DNA of 64,000 bases from Mangrovivirga cuniculi (lineage in GTDB: Bacteria > Bacteroidota > Bacteroidia > Cytophagales > Cyclobacteriaceae), in assembly GCF_005166025.1 (NCBI RefSeq), contig NZ_CP028923.1, positions 919,001 to 983,000 on the forward strand, written 5' to 3'. Below, one piece after another: positions 27,863 through 38,833 of the stretch. The notes beneath the pieces are model-generated. The model saw only the letters and a list, made by a program, of their open reading frames with translations. It did not search any database and was not told where the DNA came from. Numbering within the stretch: the first letter of the stretch is position 1; every line of letters begins with the position of its first letter. The position numbers and the translations under genes are program-made.

Positions 27863-28495
27863 ATGTCAGGAATAATAGGTAGAAAAATCGGAATGACTAG
27901 CGTTTACGGTGCCGATGGACGAAACGTCGCATGCACGGTGATAGAGGCTGGTCCTTGTGTGATTACACAAGTGAAGAATGAAGAATCTGACGGCTACAAT
28001 GCTGTACAATTAGCGTACGGTGAGCGTAAAGAAAAGCGTACACCTCAGGCATTGTTAGGTCACTTTAAAAAAGCTGATACAACACCTAAATCCAAGGTAG
28101 TGGAATTCAGAGATTTCCGTCTTGAGTTTGAAGGTGGTATTGAGCTTGGTAAAGAAGTCAGTGTACAGGACGTCTTTGAGGAAGGTGACTTCCTTGATGT
28201 AAAAGGCGTAAGCAAAGGTAAAGGTTTTCAAGGTGTAGTTAAGCGTCATGGATTTGGTGGTGTAGGCCAGGCAACTCATGGTCAGCACAACAGATTAAGA
28301 GCACCTGGATCAATTGGTGCAGCATCGTATCCTGCGAGAGTATTCAAAGGAATGAAGATGGCTGGACAGACCGGAAACAAATCAGTTAAGGTAACGAACT
28401 TAAAAGTTATGAAGATTCTTGCTGATGAGAATCTTATTCTAGTTAGTGGTTCGGTACCCGGTGCAAAAAATTCATACTTAATTCTAGAGAAGTAA
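27863..28495 (+). CDS. rplC: 50S ribosomal protein L3
   Basis: L3 reaches toward the peptidyl-transferase centre. From the ATG at 27863 it has 210 residues and starts [11 protein letters not shown]. The loop around [10 protein letters not shown] and the Pro-Gly-Ser-Ile-Gly segment are present. A start at 27833 is possible on paper but falls inside the leader hairpin. It is the first gene of a long run to rplQ. Confidence 0.96.
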   Translation: MSGIIGRKIGMTSVYGADGRNVACTVIEAGPCVITQVKNEESDGYNAVQLAYGERKEKRTPQALLGHFKKADTTPKSKVVEFRDFRLEFEGGIELGKEVSVQDVFEEGDFLDVKGVSKGKGFQGVVKRHGFGGVGQATHGQHNRLRAPGSIGAASYPARVFKGMKMAGQTGNKSVKVTNLKVMKILADENLILVSGSVPGAKNSYLILEK

Positions 28496-28499
28496 GATC

Positions 28500-29129
28500 A
28501 TGGAAATAACAGTATTATCAAGAACCGGAGAGGATACGGGTAGAAAGGTTAAGTTAGCTGATTCAGTTTTTGGAATTGAACCAAATGATCACGCAATATA
28601 TCTTGATGTGAAACAATACCTTGCTAATCAAAGACAGGGTACTCACAAGTCTAAAGAACGTGCTGAGATCACCGGATCTACCAAGAAAATAAAGAAACAG
28701 AAAGGTACAGGTACTGCTCGTGCAGGTAGTATTAAATCTCCAATTTTTAAAGGTGGTGGACGTGTATTTGGTCCTCAACCAAGAAACTACGGATTTAAGC
28801 TTAATAAAAAAGTTAAGCAATTAGCGCGAAAAAGTGCTTTAGCATATAAAGCAAAAGATTCAGCAATTACTGTTTTAGATGGTGTTTCATTTGATGCTCC
28901 AAAAACTAAAGAGTATTTGTCAATGCTAAATGCATTGTCTCTTGCTGACAAAAAGACGTTACTTGTTGTTGATTCTGCAGATAAGAATTTATTATTATCA
29001 AGCAGAAACATTAAGAAGACAGACGTAATAACGTGTGACGAATTAAGCACGTACAAAGTGATTAATGCTGATACGCTAATTTTGAGCGAAAGCAGTGTAG
29101 AACAATTGGAAAAACTTTTTAATAAGTAA
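28500..29129 (+). CDS. rplD: 50S ribosomal protein L4
   Basis: L4 lines the peptide exit tunnel and in E. coli represses the S10 operon. It has 209 residues, with the tunnel loop region [10 protein letters not shown] (about 71-80) and Gly-Gly-Gly-Arg-Val-Phe-Gly-Pro. It starts 4 bases after rplC and rplW starts 3 bases after it. Confidence 0.97.
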   Translation: MEITVLSRTGEDTGRKVKLADSVFGIEPNDHAIYLDVKQYLANQRQGTHKSKERAEITGSTKKIKKQKGTGTARAGSIKSPIFKGGGRVFGPQPRNYGFKLNKKVKQLARKSALAYKAKDSAITVLDGVSFDAPKTKEYLSMLNALSLADKKTLLVVDSADKNLLLSSRNIKKTDVITCDELSTYKVINADTLILSESSVEQLEKLFNK

Positions 29130-29132
29130 GCC

Positions 29133-29420
29133 ATGAGCGTACTGATTAAACCTATAGTGACCGAAAAGGTCTCGGAGATGAACGAAAAGGGTAAGTATGG
29201 CTTCGTAGTAAGTCAAAAAGCCAATAAGCTGCAAATAAAAAAGGCTGTTGAACAAGCCTACGGCGTATCTGTAGAAGCCGTTAACACAATAAACGTACTA
29301 GGTAAGAAGAAAACGAGATATACAAAGTCTCAAATCCTTACCGGAAGAAAGCCTTCATACAAGAAAGCAATTGTAACTGTTGCAGAAGGCGAAGTAATAG
29401 ATTTTTACAGTGGTATATAA
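29133..29420 (+). CDS. rplW: 50S ribosomal protein L23
   Basis: L23 lies at the tunnel exit and docks trigger factor and SRP. The 95-residue protein shows Leu-Ile-Lys-Pro-Ile-Val-Thr-Glu-Lys at the start and Val-Asn-Thr-Ile-Asn-Val-Leu-Gly-Lys-Lys-Lys in the second half. Spacing to rplD is 3 bases. Confidence 0.96.
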   Translation: MSVLIKPIVTEKVSEMNEKGKYGFVVSQKANKLQIKKAVEQAYGVSVEAVNTINVLGKKKTRYTKSQILTGRKPSYKKAIVTVAEGEVIDFYSGI

Positions 29421-29431
29421 TCAACTGAGAA

Positions 29432-30262
<831 letters not shown>

Positions 30263-30264
30263 TT

Positions 30265-30543
30265 ATGGCTAGATCATTAAAAAAAGGACCATATATTGAT
30301 TTCAGGCTCGAGAAGAAAGTCGATGCCATGAATGAAAGCGGCAAAAAATCAGTGATCAAGACCTGGTCGAGAAGATCAATGATTTCGCCGGACTTCGTAG
30401 GATATACATTCGCGGTCCACAACGGAAATAAATTTATCCCTGTTTATGTTACAGAAAACATGGTAGGGCATAAGCTAGGAGAATTTGCCCCAACACGTAC
30501 CTACAGAGGGCATGTGAACAAAAAGGATAAAGGCAAACGTTAA
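30265..30543 (+). CDS. rpsS: 30S ribosomal protein S19
   Basis: S19 is a head protein that contacts S13. It has 92 residues, with Ala-Arg-Ser-Leu-Lys-Lys-Gly-Pro-Tyr at the start, Trp-Ser-Arg-Arg-Ser and [11 protein letters not shown]. It starts 2 bases after rplB. Confidence 0.97.
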   Translation: MARSLKKGPYIDFRLEKKVDAMNESGKKSVIKTWSRRSMISPDFVGYTFAVHNGNKFIPVYVTENMVGHKLGEFAPTRTYRGHVNKKDKGKR

Positions 30544-30554
30544 GCGCTAAAAAG

Positions 30555-30947
30555 ATGGAAGCAATAGCAAAATTAAACAATGTGCCTACTTCACCTCGCA
30601 AGATGCGTCTTGTAGCGGATATGATCCGTGGAGAAAGAGTGAACAGGGCCTTGAATATATTGAAGTTTGATTCCAAGCATGGTTCTGCCAGGCTGGAAAA
30701 ACTGTTACTTTCTGCTATCGCCAATTGGCAGCAAAAGAATGAAGATGCCGATTTGGAGGAAGCTGACTTGTACGTTAAAACAATCTTTGTAGATAGTGGT
30801 CGCATGCTTAAGCGACTTCGTCCGGCACCTCAGGGCCGAGCACACCGAATCAGAAAGCGTTCAAATCACGTTACAATCGTGGTTGACAGCCTTCAAGCGG
30901 TAGATCATACAGCAGAAATTAATCAGGAACAAGATAACAACGAATAG
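30555..30947 (+). CDS. rplV: 50S ribosomal protein L22
   Basis: L22 forms part of the exit-tunnel constriction. It has 130 residues, with Ser-Pro-Arg-Lys-Met-Arg-Leu-Val-Ala near 12 and the tunnel hairpin ending in [10 protein letters not shown]. A short acidic C-terminal tail extends beyond the usual 110 residues. rpsC starts 2 bases after the stop. Confidence 0.96.
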   Translation: MEAIAKLNNVPTSPRKMRLVADMIRGERVNRALNILKFDSKHGSARLEKLLLSAIANWQQKNEDADLEEADLYVKTIFVDSGRMLKRLRPAPQGRAHRIRKRSNHVTIVVDSLQAVDHTAEINQEQDNNE

Positions 30948-30949
30948 GA

Positions 30950-31659
30950 ATGGGACAAAAAGTAAATCCTATAGGTCTTAGACTGGGAATAATAAAAGGT
31001 TGGGATTCTGCCTGGTTCGGAGGTAAGGACTTCAGCGATAAGCTGGTAGAAGACCACAAGATAAGACAATATGTAGAAGCAAGGATACCAAAAGGTGGTA
31101 TCTCAAAAATAGTTATAGAACGCACCCTTAAGCGCATCACGCTTACCATACACACTGCCCGCCCGGAGTCGTTATCGGGAAAGGTGGCTCGGAAGTAGAT
31201 CGTATCAAAGAAGAGCTTAAAAAGTTAACTGGTAAGGACGTTCAAATAAATATCTTTGAAATTAAACGCCCTGAGTTGGATGCCAAACTCGTAGGTGATA
31301 GCATTGCGCAGCAGCTTAAAGCTCGTATCTCGTATAGAAGAGCGATGAAGCAAGCCATCTCATCAGCAATGAGAGTTGGAGCGCAAGGTATTAAGATCAA
31401 AGTTAGCGGACGTCTAGGTGGCGCAGAAATGGCTCGAACTGAGCAATATAAAGAAGGTCGAATTCCTTTGCATACCCTACGTGCAGATATCGACTATCAT
31501 GTGTCTGAAGCCGATACCGTTTATGGTATAATCGGTATCAAAGTTTGGATCTTTAAAGGTGAAGTGTTCGGCAAGCGCGATTTATCGCCTAACGTTGGAG
31601 GCGGTTCAAATCAAGGAAACAGCGGAGGCGGAAGAAAACGTCAACGCAGAAAGCGCTAA
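30950..31659 (+). CDS. rpsC: 30S ribosomal protein S3 (interrupted by a one-base frameshift)
   Basis: S3 forms part of the mRNA entry channel. The first frame covers [10 protein letters not shown] to the KH domain and breaks at 31165-31166, where Arg-Pro is followed by a wrong frame ending at 31198. Adding one G restores [10 protein letters not shown], the KH-domain GxxG loop, and joins it to the rest. That part runs through Arg-Arg-Ala-Met-Lys-Gln-Ala to a Gly/Arg-rich tail, 236 residues in all. Since S3 is essential and flanked by intact neighbours, a sequence error is likely. Confidence 0.93.
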
Positions 31660-31705
31660 CCGACGCAGGGTTTAAAAGATTGCTGAACGTTAACAAAATT
31701 TAAAA

Positions 31706-32125
31706 ATGTTACAACCTAAAAGAACAAAATTCAGAAAGCAGCAGAAGGGTAGAGTTAAGGGAATAGCTCAGCGTGGTTATACCATTTCGTTCGGTTCTTT
31801 TGCGATCAAATCGCTAGAGCCAGGATGGATCACTGCTCGCCAGATAGAAGCTGCTCGTATCGCCATGACCCGTGCTATGAAGCGTCAGGGTCAGGTATGG
31901 ATCCGAATCTTTCCTGATAAGCCCGTAACAAAGAAACCTGCAGAGGTTCGTATGGGTAAAGGTAAAGGTGCACCGGAATATTGGGTGGCTACTGTAAAGC
32001 CGGGTACAATCTTATTTGAAGCCGGAGGAGTGCCACGCGCATTAGCTCAGGAAGCAATGAGATTAGCTCAGCAAAAGCTACCTATCAGTACAAAATTTGT
32101 TGTAAGAAGAGACTATACTGAATAA
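31706..32125 (+). CDS. rplP: 50S ribosomal protein L16
   Basis: L16 sits near the A-site tRNA. It has 139 residues, with Pro-Lys-Arg-Thr-Lys-Phe-Arg-Lys at the start and [12 protein letters not shown] in the middle. The [11 protein letters not shown] segment is also present. It follows rpsC by 46 bases. Confidence 0.97.
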   Translation: MLQPKRTKFRKQQKGRVKGIAQRGYTISFGSFAIKSLEPGWITARQIEAARIAMTRAMKRQGQVWIRIFPDKPVTKKPAEVRMGKGKGAPEYWVATVKPGTILFEAGGVPRALAQEAMRLAQQKLPISTKFVVRRDYTE

Positions 32126-32129
32126 GGGT

Positions 32130-32324
32130 ATGAAAACGAGTGAAATTAAATCTCTGACAGCCGAAGAGCTAGAAGCTCGCATAAACGAGGAAACTGAAGC
32201 ACTAAGCAAACTTAAGTTTGCACACGAGATCTCTCCGATTGAGAATCCGATGAAGATCCGTGAGTCGCGCAGGTTAATAGCTCGTCTTAAAACAGAACTA
32301 AGAGCAAAAGAAATTGCTAAATAA
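32130..32324 (+). CDS. rpmC: 50S ribosomal protein L29
   Basis: L29 is a small two-helix protein at the tunnel exit. It has 64 residues, beginning Lys-Thr-Ser-Glu-Ile-Lys and containing [11 protein letters not shown]. It starts 4 bases after rplP and rpsQ follows after 11 bases. Confidence 0.94.
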   Translation: MKTSEIKSLTAEELEARINEETEALSKLKFAHEISPIENPMKIRESRRLIARLKTELRAKEIAK

Positions 32325-32335
32325 GAAAAAAGGCA

Positions 32336-32593
32336 ATGGAGAATCGAAAATTAAGAAAAGAACGAATAGGTAAAGTTGTCAGCAATAAAATGCAAAAGAC
32401 AATTACCATTTCTGTTGATCGAAAAGAAAAACATCCTATCTACGGTAAATTTGTTGGTAAGACCAGCAAATTCACTGCGCACGATGAAAAAGAAGAGTGC
32501 GGTATAGGAGATACAGTAAGAATCATGGAAACTCGACCTATGTCTAAAAACAAAAGGTGGAGATTAGTAGAAATCTTAGAGAGAGCGAAGTAA
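32336..32593 (+). CDS. rpsQ: 30S ribosomal protein S17
   Basis: S17 is a primary 16S rRNA binding protein with an OB fold. It has 85 residues, with [13 protein letters not shown] and [12 protein letters not shown] near the end. It has normal length and standard rpmC-rpsQ-rplN order. Confidence 0.96.
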   Translation: MENRKLRKERIGKVVSNKMQKTITISVDRKEKHPIYGKFVGKTSKFTAHDEKEECGIGDTVRIMETRPMSKNKRWRLVEILERAK

Positions 32594-32595
32594 TC

Positions 32596-32964
32596 ATGAT
32601 ACAGCAAGAGTCTAGACTTAACGTTGCAGATAACAGTGGTGCCAAAGAGGTACTTTGTATTAGAGTACTCGGTGGAACCGGAAAGCGATACGCTTCTGTC
32701 GGTGACAAGATCATCGTAACAGTAAAATCTGCATTATCATCAAGCAACCTGAAGAAAGGTACAGTTTCAAGAGCTGTTGTTGTTCGTACGAAGAAAGAAG
32801 TTCGTCGTAAAGACGGGTCTTACATTCGCTTTGAAGACAACGCCGCTGTGCTGCTGAATAACAATGACGAGCCTAGAGGAACCCGTATTTTCGGGCCTGT
32901 TGCACGTGAACTTCGTGAAAGGCAATTCATGAAAATTGTTTCCTTAGCTCCTGAAGTACTTTAA
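32596..32964 (+). CDS. rplN: 50S ribosomal protein L14
   Basis: L14 is at the subunit interface. From the ATG at 32596 it has the canonical 122 residues, starting [15 protein letters not shown]. A longer frame from 32557 overlaps the end of rpsQ and is rejected. The C-terminus Pro-Val-Ala-Arg-Glu-Leu-Arg is normal. Confidence 0.97.
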   Translation: MIQQESRLNVADNSGAKEVLCIRVLGGTGKRYASVGDKIIVTVKSALSSSNLKKGTVSRAVVVRTKKEVRRKDGSYIRFEDNAAVLLNNNDEPRGTRIFGPVARELRERQFMKIVSLAPEVL

Positions 32965-32967
32965 GTT

Positions 32968-33312
32968 ATGAAGAACGCACACAAAACAAATAAATTCCAC
33001 ATCCGTAAGGGTGATACCGTAAAAGTGATTGCTGGCAATCAAAACGGTAAGACAGGACAAGTTCTTGAGGTGATTCCTTCAACATACCGCGCTATCGTAG
33101 AAGGCGTAAACATGGTAACAAAACATGTTAAACCTTCAGCTACAAAACCAGAGGGTGGTATCGAAAAAGTTGAAGCACCTATTCATATGAGCAACCTGAT
33201 GTTGGTTGATCCCGCAACTGGCGAGCCTACAAGAGTAGGTCGTAAAGTTGATGAAAACGGTAAACTACAACGTTATTCAAAAAAAACCGGAGAGGTAATT
33301 AAAAATGGCTAA
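32968..33312 (+). CDS. rplX: 50S ribosomal protein L24
   Basis: L24 is an assembly initiator of the large subunit. It has 114 residues with a KOW motif in [17 protein letters not shown] at about 14-31. It starts 3 bases after rplN and its last codons overlap the start of rplE by 8 bases. Confidence 0.96.
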   Translation: MKNAHKTNKFHIRKGDTVKVIAGNQNGKTGQVLEVIPSTYRAIVEGVNMVTKHVKPSATKPEGGIEKVEAPIHMSNLMLVDPATGEPTRVGRKVDENGKLQRYSKKTGEVIKNG

Positions 33313-33859
33313 TCCAAGATTAAAAGATAAATACCTAAGCGAGATCGCACCTGCACTGAAAGAAAAATTTCAGTACAAGTCTGTAATGCAGGTGCCTAAG
33401 ATCACCAAGATTTGTATCAACAAAGGTATTGGTGCAGCAGTTGCCGATAAAAAGTTGGTAGATGTTGGTGTTGAGGAATTAACTGCAATCACAGGTCAGA
33501 AAGCCGTAGTTACCCTTGCGAAAAACTCTGTCTCTAACTTTAAGCTAAGAGAAGGCATGCCTATCGGAGCTAAAGTTACTTTGAGAGGAGAGCGCATGTA
33601 CGAATTCCTTGATAGATTATTAAATATCGCACTACCACGTGTAAGAGATTTCCGTGGTGTAAGTGACAAAGGATTCGACGGCAGAGGTAATTACACTTTA
33701 GGTGTGAAAGAGCAGATTATTTTCCCTGAGATCAGTATCGACCAGGTTAAGAAAATAAACGGTATGGATATAACGTTTGTAACGACCGCCGATACAGATG
33801 AAGAGTGTTTTGAATTGTTGAAAGCGCTGGGAATGCCTTTCGTAAACAAAAACAAATAA
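33305..33859 (+). CDS. rplE: 50S ribosomal protein L5
   Basis: L5 binds 5S rRNA and contacts the P-site tRNA. The 184-residue protein has [11 protein letters not shown] and [15 protein letters not shown]. The start overlaps rplX by 8 bases, suggesting translational coupling. Confidence 0.97.
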   Translation: MANPRLKDKYLSEIAPALKEKFQYKSVMQVPKITKICINKGIGAAVADKKLVDVGVEELTAITGQKAVVTLAKNSVSNFKLREGMPIGAKVTLRGERMYEFLDRLLNIALPRVRDFRGVSDKGFDGRGNYTLGVKEQIIFPEISIDQVKKINGMDITFVTTADTDEECFELLKALGMPFVNKNK

Positions 33860-33865
33860 GAAATT

Positions 33866-34135
33866 ATGGCAAGAGAAGCATTAAAAGCCCGAGAAAGAAA
33901 GCGTGAGCGTTTAGTAGCTAAGTACGCTAAAAAGCGTGCTGAATTAAAAGCTGCAGGCGATTACGAAGGTCTTGATAAACTTCCGAGAAATGCCTCACCA
34001 GTTAGATTACACAATAGATGTAAATTAACTGGGCGTCCTAAAGGTTACATGAGAAAATTTGGAATCTCAAGGGTAACATTTAGGGAAATGGCACTTGACG
34101 GAAAAATTCCGGGTGTTAAAAAAGCAAGCTGGTAA
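33866..34135 (+). CDS. rpsN: 30S ribosomal protein S14
   Basis: This 89-residue S14 is the short-to-middle form without zinc: only one cysteine is present, in Asn-Arg-Cys-Lys-Leu-Thr-Gly-Arg. The C-terminus Phe-Arg-Glu-Met-Ala ... Pro-Gly-Val-Lys-Lys-Ala-Ser-Trp is typical. It lies 6 bases after rplE and is followed by an 89-base spacer with a promoter before rpsH. Confidence 0.95.
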   Translation: MAREALKARERKRERLVAKYAKKRAELKAAGDYEGLDKLPRNASPVRLHNRCKLTGRPKGYMRKFGISRVTFREMALDGKIPGVKKASW

Positions 34136-34150
34136 TTATCAGCCCTTTTA

Positions 34151-34181
34151 TTTTATATATAAGAAAAGTTCTTTATCTTTG
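34151..34181 (+). promoter_or_regulatory. internal promoter before rpsH
   Basis: TATCTTTG at 34174-34181, followed by CA, is an exact -7 element. TTTT lies at the 19-base -33 position (34151-34154). It falls in the only sizeable gap of the spc cluster and would restart transcription 43 bases before rpsH. Confidence 0.65.
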
Positions 34182-34184
34182 CAC

Positions 34185-34202
34185 GCCTGTTTCAAATCAG
34201 GC
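34185..34202 (+). promoter_or_regulatory. small leader hairpin before rpsH
   Basis: GCCTG at 34185-34189 pairs with CAGGC at 34198-34202 (8-base loop), right after the predicted start from the internal promoter. It is short, so weak evidence. S8 is a known autoregulator of the spc operon in E. coli. Confidence 0.35.
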
Positions 34203-34224
34203 TTAACGATATTATTGATTAAAG

Positions 34225-34623
34225 ATGACTGATCCAATAGCAGATTATTTAACAAGGATTAGAAACGCGATGACTGCTAACCACAGAGTGGTTGAGCTAC
34301 CCGCTTCGAATATTAAGAAGGAAATGACAAAAATCCTTCATGATAAAGGTTATATCCAAGGGTATAAGTTTGAAGATGATGTGAATGTACAGGGCACAAT
34401 CAAGATCGCGTTGAAGTACAACCCTGTAACCAAGGCTCCTGCTATCGTTCATCTAGAGCGTGTTAGTAAGCCTGGTTTGAGAAAATATGCGAAAGCCTCC
34501 GAATTACCTCGTGTACTTAACGGTCTTGGAGTTGCCATTTTATCTACTAGTGTAGGTGTGATGACCGACAAAGAAGCCCGTACACAGAATATCGGTGGTG
34601 AAGTTTTATGCTACGTATACTAA
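34225..34623 (+). CDS. rpsH: 30S ribosomal protein S8
   Basis: S8 is a primary 16S rRNA binder and, in E. coli, the translational repressor of the spc operon. It has 132 residues, with [14 protein letters not shown] at the start and Ile-Leu-Ser-Thr-Ser-x-Gly-Val-Met-Thr near the C-terminus. An own promoter and hairpin precede it. Confidence 0.97.
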   Translation: MTDPIADYLTRIRNAMTANHRVVELPASNIKKEMTKILHDKGYIQGYKFEDDVNVQGTIKIALKYNPVTKAPAIVHLERVSKPGLRKYAKASELPRVLNGLGVAILSTSVGVMTDKEARTQNIGGEVLCYVY

Positions 34624-34633
34624 TTAGGAAATT

Positions 34634-35185
34634 ATGTCACGAATTGGTAAAAAACCGATAACTATACCAGAAGGTGTAACAATAACTCATAAACCTGGAC
34701 AAATCACAGTTAAAGGCCCAAAAGGCGAACTGGTACAGGATGTGAGCGAAGAGATAAAAGTATCTATCGAGGACGGCGAATGTATTTTTGAGCGTCCAAC
34801 CGAACAGAAGAAGCATAAAGCATTGCACGGTTTAACCCGGGCGCTGGTTGCTAATATGGTTGAGGGTGTTGTTAACGGTTATAAAAAAGAATTAGAGCTT
34901 GTTGGTGTAGGTTACAAAGCTACAGCACAAGGTCAGTTACTTGAGCTTAACCTTGGATACTCTCATAGTATCTTCTTCCAGGTACCTGAAGAGATTAAAG
35001 TAACTGCTGCTACTGAAAAAGGTAAAAATCCTATCGTTACTTTAGAGAGTAATGATAAGCAATTAATCGGCCAGGTTGCAGCTAAGATTAAATCACTAAG
35101 AAAAGTAGAGCCTTACAAAGGTAAAGGTATCCGTTTCGTAGGTGAAAGAATTAGACGTAAAGCAGGTAAAACCGCTGCTAAATAA
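34634..35185 (+). CDS. rplF: 50S ribosomal protein L6
   Basis: L6 lies near the sarcin-ricin loop. It has 183 residues: Ser-Arg-Ile-Gly-Lys-Lys-Pro-Ile at the start, duplicated alpha/beta domains, and Glu-Pro-Tyr-Lys-Gly-Lys-Gly-Ile-Arg near the end. It follows rpsH by 10 bases. Confidence 0.97.
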   Translation: MSRIGKKPITIPEGVTITHKPGQITVKGPKGELVQDVSEEIKVSIEDGECIFERPTEQKKHKALHGLTRALVANMVEGVVNGYKKELELVGVGYKATAQGQLLELNLGYSHSIFFQVPEEIKVTAATEKGKNPIVTLESNDKQLIGQVAAKIKSLRKVEPYKGKGIRFVGERIRRKAGKTAAK

Positions 35186-35196
35186 TAAGAAGTAAT

Positions 35197-35550
35197 ATGG
35201 CTATTAAAAAATATAACCGCAGATTACGAATAAGAAGAGGAATACGTAAAAAAGTAAGTGGTACAGCAGAGCGTCCTCGTTTGAGTGTATATAAAAGTAA
35301 TTCTTCTATATATGCGCAATTAATAGACGATTTAAACGGTAATACACTTGCTTATGCTTCTTCTCGAGAGGTAAATCCTTCTAAGAAGAATTTCAATGTA
35401 GAGGATGCAAATAATGTAGGTAAGAAAATTGCTGAACTAGCAAAATCTAATGGCATCGAGACTGTTGTTTTCGACCGTAGCGGATACCGCTACCATGGCA
35501 GAATAAAGTCACTAGCTGAAGGTGCTAGAGAAGGAGGCCTAAAATTCTAA
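35197..35550 (+). CDS. rplR: 50S ribosomal protein L18
   Basis: L18 binds 5S rRNA. The 117-residue protein has [10 protein letters not shown] and C-terminal [13 protein letters not shown]. It lies between rplF and rpsE with 11 and 4 bases spacing. Confidence 0.97.
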   Translation: MAIKKYNRRLRIRRGIRKKVSGTAERPRLSVYKSNSSIYAQLIDDLNGNTLAYASSREVNPSKKNFNVEDANNVGKKIAELAKSNGIETVVFDRSGYRYHGRIKSLAEGAREGGLKF

Positions 35551-35554
35551 GAAT

Positions 35555-36076
35555 ATGTCACAAAGTAGTACAATAAGATCAGTAAAAGCGAGTGAATTGG
35601 ACCTTAAAGAAAAGGTCGTTGCAATTAAGCGTGTAGCTAAAGTAGTAAAAGGTGGTAGACGCTTCAGTTTCTCTGCAATTGTTGTTGTAGGAGATGGTAA
35701 TGGAGTGGTTGGTTACGGATTAGGTAAAGCTAATGAAGTAACAGATGCTATCACTAAAGGCATCGATGATGCAAAAAAGAATCTGATCAAAATTCCTGTA
35801 CTAAAAGGATCTATTCCTCATGAAACCGTTGGAAAGTACGGTGGTGGACTAGTATTGATCAAACCTGCATCTCACGGTACTGGAGTTATCGCTGGTGGTG
35901 CTATGCGTGCTGTACTTGAAAGTGCAGGTATTACAGACGTACTCGCTAAATCTAAGGGTTCATCAAACCCTCACAACGCTGTAAAGGCAACCTTTAATGG
36001 ACTGTCTAAGTTACGTGATGCTTATACTGTGGCACAAACAAGAGGTGTTGAACTAGATAAAGTATTTAACGGGTAA
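35555..36076 (+). CDS. rpsE: 30S ribosomal protein S5
   Basis: S5 contributes to decoding accuracy and the mRNA entry channel. It has 173 residues: a double-stranded-RNA-binding-like N-domain with Lys-Gly-Gly-Arg-Arg-Phe-Ser-Phe near residue 31, then Gly-Tyr-Gly-Leu-Gly-Lys-Ala and [10 protein letters not shown]. rpmD follows after 5 bases. Confidence 0.97.
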   Translation: MSQSSTIRSVKASELDLKEKVVAIKRVAKVVKGGRRFSFSAIVVVGDGNGVVGYGLGKANEVTDAITKGIDDAKKNLIKIPVLKGSIPHETVGKYGGGLVLIKPASHGTGVIAGGAMRAVLESAGITDVLAKSKGSSNPHNAVKATFNGLSKLRDAYTVAQTRGVELDKVFNG

Positions 36077-36081
36077 AGATT

Positions 36082-36261
36082 ATGGCGAAGGTTAAAATTA
36101 CGCAAGTAAGAAGTACAATTGGTCGTCCAAAACGTCAGGTTAGAACTATTGAAGCACTGGGTTTAGGACGTATCAATAAATCCGTAGAGGTAGAGAATAC
36201 TCCTCAAATAGCGGGTATGATCAATAAAGTTAGTCACTTGGTAAATGTAACTGAGATATGA
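36082..36261 (+). CDS. rpmD: 50S ribosomal protein L30
   Basis: A 59-residue frame fills the gap between rpsE and rplO. It begins [13 protein letters not shown] and contains [11 protein letters not shown]. This is the L30 core: the bacterial short form with its Ser-x-Ile-Gly and Leu-Gly-Leu motifs. Its stop overlaps the rplO start (ATGA at 36258-36261), suggesting translational coupling. Confidence 0.96.
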   Translation: MAKVKITQVRSTIGRPKRQVRTIEALGLGRINKSVEVENTPQIAGMINKVSHLVNVTEI

Positions 36262-36704
36262 AATTACATACATTAAAACCTGCCGCGGGATCGACGAAGA
36301 ATTCAAAGAGAATAGGTAGAGGTCAGGGAACTGGCCGTGGTGGAACTTCAACAAGAGGACATAAAGGTGCTAAATCCAGATCAGGATACAGCAGCAAAGC
36401 TGGTTTTGAAGGTGGACAAATGCCCCTTCAAAGAAGGGTTCCTAAGTTTGGATTCAGAAATCCTAATAGAGTAGAGTATAAGCCTGTAAACTTGTACCAA
36501 ATACAAGAGTTGGCTGATAATAAAAAATTAGATGCGATCGACCTACAGGTTTTGATCGATAATGGGTTTGCTCAGAAAAATGATTTGATCAAAATTCTTG
36601 GCAAAGGAGAATTAAAGTCTAAATTAGCAGTTACTGCTCATAAATTTTCGGCTTCTGCTAAGGAAGCTATTGAAAAAGCAGGCGGATCAGTAACAACACT
36701 TTAA
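36258..36704 (+). CDS. rplO: 50S ribosomal protein L15
   Basis: L15 is a late-assembly protein with a long extension into 23S rRNA. It has 148 residues with the glycine/arginine-rich N-terminus ([10 protein letters not shown]) and [12 protein letters not shown]. It overlaps rpmD by 4 bases and precedes secY by 8 bases. Confidence 0.97.
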   Translation: MKLHTLKPAAGSTKNSKRIGRGQGTGRGGTSTRGHKGAKSRSGYSSKAGFEGGQMPLQRRVPKFGFRNPNRVEYKPVNLYQIQELADNKKLDAIDLQVLIDNGFAQKNDLIKILGKGELKSKLAVTAHKFSASAKEAIEKAGGSVTTL

Positions 36705-36712
36705 TTAGAAGA

Positions 36713-38029
36713 ATGAAAAAGTTTATTACGACCATCAGGAACATTTTTTCGATTGAGGAACTAAGAACTAGGATCCTTAACACCCTTGGCTTTTTAATTA
36801 TATTTCGCCTTGGGTCTTTTATCGTTTTACCTGGCGTTAATCCAGATCAACTACCTGAGTCAGCAGATGGAATATTCGGTTTGCTTGACAGTTTTCTAGG
36901 TGGTGCATTTAATAATGCTGCGATTTTCGGTCTTGGTATTATGCCATATATTTCGGCATCGATCGTAGTTCAATTGCTAACCATAGCTATTCCTCATTTC
37001 CAAAGATTGCAGAAAGAAGGGGAGAGCGGTCGTAAAAGATTAACTCAGATAACTAGAGTACTGACCATCATAATTACTTTAGGTCAGTCTATAGGATACC
37101 TTACTGCTTACATTCCAGGTGAAGCAGTTGTGGTAGATCCTTTATTCTTTAAAATCAGTTCAGCAATTATTCTGACATCGGGAACCATGTTCTGTATGTG
37201 GCTTGGTGAAAGAATTACTGATAAAGGAATTGGAAATGGTATTTCAATGCTGATCATGATCGGTATTATATCGAGATTTCCAAATTCATTGATTTTTGAA
37301 TTTACTTCAAAAGGCGATCAGGGAGGTATAATACTTTTCGTGTTGGAAATGGTTGCTTTGTTCTTTGTTGTAATGGCAGTAGTTGCTCTTACAAAAGCAG
37401 TAAGAAGAATTCCGGTAAATTATGCTAAAGCGCATGTTTCAGGAGGAAGGGCTTATGGAGGACAAAGACAATACATTCCTTTAAAAGTAAATAGTTCAGG
37501 TGTAATGCCAATCATTTTTGCTCAAGCATTGATGTTTTTACCTGCCTTATTTGCTCAGCCTTTTCAGGACACAGATCTGGGTAACTATTTTATAACAACG
37601 TTCTCAAACTACCAGACTCCGGTTTATAACATAACCTTTGCGATATTAATTATTCTTTTCACGTTCTTTTATACTGCTATTACCGTAAACCCTACAGAAA
37701 TAGCTGACGGATTGAAAAGAAACGGAGGGTTTATTCCGGGTGTTAAACCAGGTAAAGAAACATCAGAGTATCTTGATAGTGTTTTAACTAAGATTACTCT
37801 TCCAGGATCAATATTCCTTGCAATTGTAGCTATTTTACCTGCATTTGCAACATTAGCGGGGGTTTCTCCAATGTTCTCTCAGTTTTATGGTGGAACAAGC
37901 TTATTGATTATGGTTGGAGTTATTCTTGATACTCTACAGCAGATAGAAAGTTATTTATTAATGCGTCATTACGAAGGACTAATGAAGTCTGGTAAAGTAA
38001 AAGGACGTTCTGAAGCAGCAGTTGTTTAA
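36713..38029 (+). CDS. secY: protein translocase subunit SecY
   Basis: SecY is the channel subunit of the Sec translocon in the inner membrane. It has 438 residues with about ten hydrophobic spans. The plug region follows the first span, and Gly-Ile-Met-Pro-Tyr-Ile-Ser-Ala-Ser-Ile is in the second. Cytoplasmic loops with Gly-Arg-Lys-Arg-Leu-Thr-Gln and Asn-Pro-Thr-Glu-Ile-Ala-Asp are present. It follows rplO as in most bacteria; its partner SecE is at 12534-12728. Confidence 0.97.
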   Translation: MKKFITTIRNIFSIEELRTRILNTLGFLIIFRLGSFIVLPGVNPDQLPESADGIFGLLDSFLGGAFNNAAIFGLGIMPYISASIVVQLLTIAIPHFQRLQKEGESGRKRLTQITRVLTIIITLGQSIGYLTAYIPGEAVVVDPLFFKISSAIILTSGTMFCMWLGERITDKGIGNGISMLIMIGIISRFPNSLIFEFTSKGDQGGIILFVLEMVALFFVVMAVVALTKAVRRIPVNYAKAHVSGGRAYGGQRQYIPLKVNSSGVMPIIFAQALMFLPALFAQPFQDTDLGNYFITTFSNYQTPVYNITFAILIILFTFFYTAITVNPTEIADGLKRNGGFIPGVKPGKETSEYLDSVLTKITLPGSIFLAIVAILPAFATLAGVSPMFSQFYGGTSLLIMVGVILDTLQQIESYLLMRHYEGLMKSGKVKGRSEAAVV

Positions 38030-38032
38030 TTT

Positions 38033-38833
38033 ATGATCCCTGTTAAGTCTAAAGAAGAAATAGAGATCATAAAAGAGAGCGCTGATATACTCGGAAGAGC
38101 TCATGGTGAAGTTGCAAAAGCAGTTAAGCCAGGAGTTTCGACGAAAGCTCTTGATAAGATAGCTGAAGAATTTATAAAGGATCATCAAGGACATCCGTCC
38201 TTTTTGGGATATAGCGGGTTTCCCGCATCACTTTGTATATCAGTGAACGAAAACGTCGTTCATGGTATTCCCGGTGAGTACGTTTTGAAAGATGGAGATT
38301 TAGTTTCAATTGATTGTGGTGTTTTTTATAAGGGCTACCACAGTGATTGTGCTTACAGTTATGCAGTAGGTGAAGTTAGCGAAGAATTAAAGCGGCTGAT
38401 TCGAGTAACTCGCCAATCCCTCTATGAAGGGATCCAGGCTGCAGTAGCCGGACACAGGATCGGAGATATAGGCTATGCTGTACAATCATTTGTTGAAAAA
38501 GAAGGTTATTCAGTTGTAAGAGAACTTGTCGGCCATGGTGTCGGTAAGAATCTGCACGAAAAGCCTGAGGTTCCTAATTATGGGAAGCGCGGTCGTGGAG
38601 CTAAATTGAAGCCGGGTTATGTATTAGCAGTTGAACCAATGGTTAATCAAGGTGGACGAAGTATTGTTCAGGAAGCCGATGGTTGGACCATTAGAACTGC
38701 AGATAGATTACCGAGTGCTCACTTTGAGCACACAATTGCTATCACCGAAGAAGGTGAGGCAGAGATTTTAACAACGCATCAATATATTGAAGACTATTTA
38801 AAAGAACAATATGGCGAAACAATCATCCATTGA
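38033..38833 (+). CDS. map: methionine aminopeptidase, type I
   Basis: It removes the initiator methionine from new proteins. The 266-residue protein has the pita-bread fold motifs: Ser-Ile-Asp-Cys-Gly and Gly-Tyr-His-Ser-Asp-Cys-Ala (two metal Asp), [10 protein letters not shown], and a metal Glu in Ala-Val-Glu-Pro-Met. The last metal Glu is in the Phe-Glu-His-Thr context. It starts 3 bases after secY and its end overlaps infA by 23 bases. Confidence 0.97.
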   Translation: MIPVKSKEEIEIIKESADILGRAHGEVAKAVKPGVSTKALDKIAEEFIKDHQGHPSFLGYSGFPASLCISVNENVVHGIPGEYVLKDGDLVSIDCGVFYKGYHSDCAYSYAVGEVSEELKRLIRVTRQSLYEGIQAAVAGHRIGDIGYAVQSFVEKEGYSVVRELVGHGVGKNLHEKPEVPNYGKRGRGAKLKPGYVLAVEPMVNQGGRSIVQEADGWTIRTADRLPSAHFEHTIAITEEGEAEILTTHQYIEDYLKEQYGETIIH

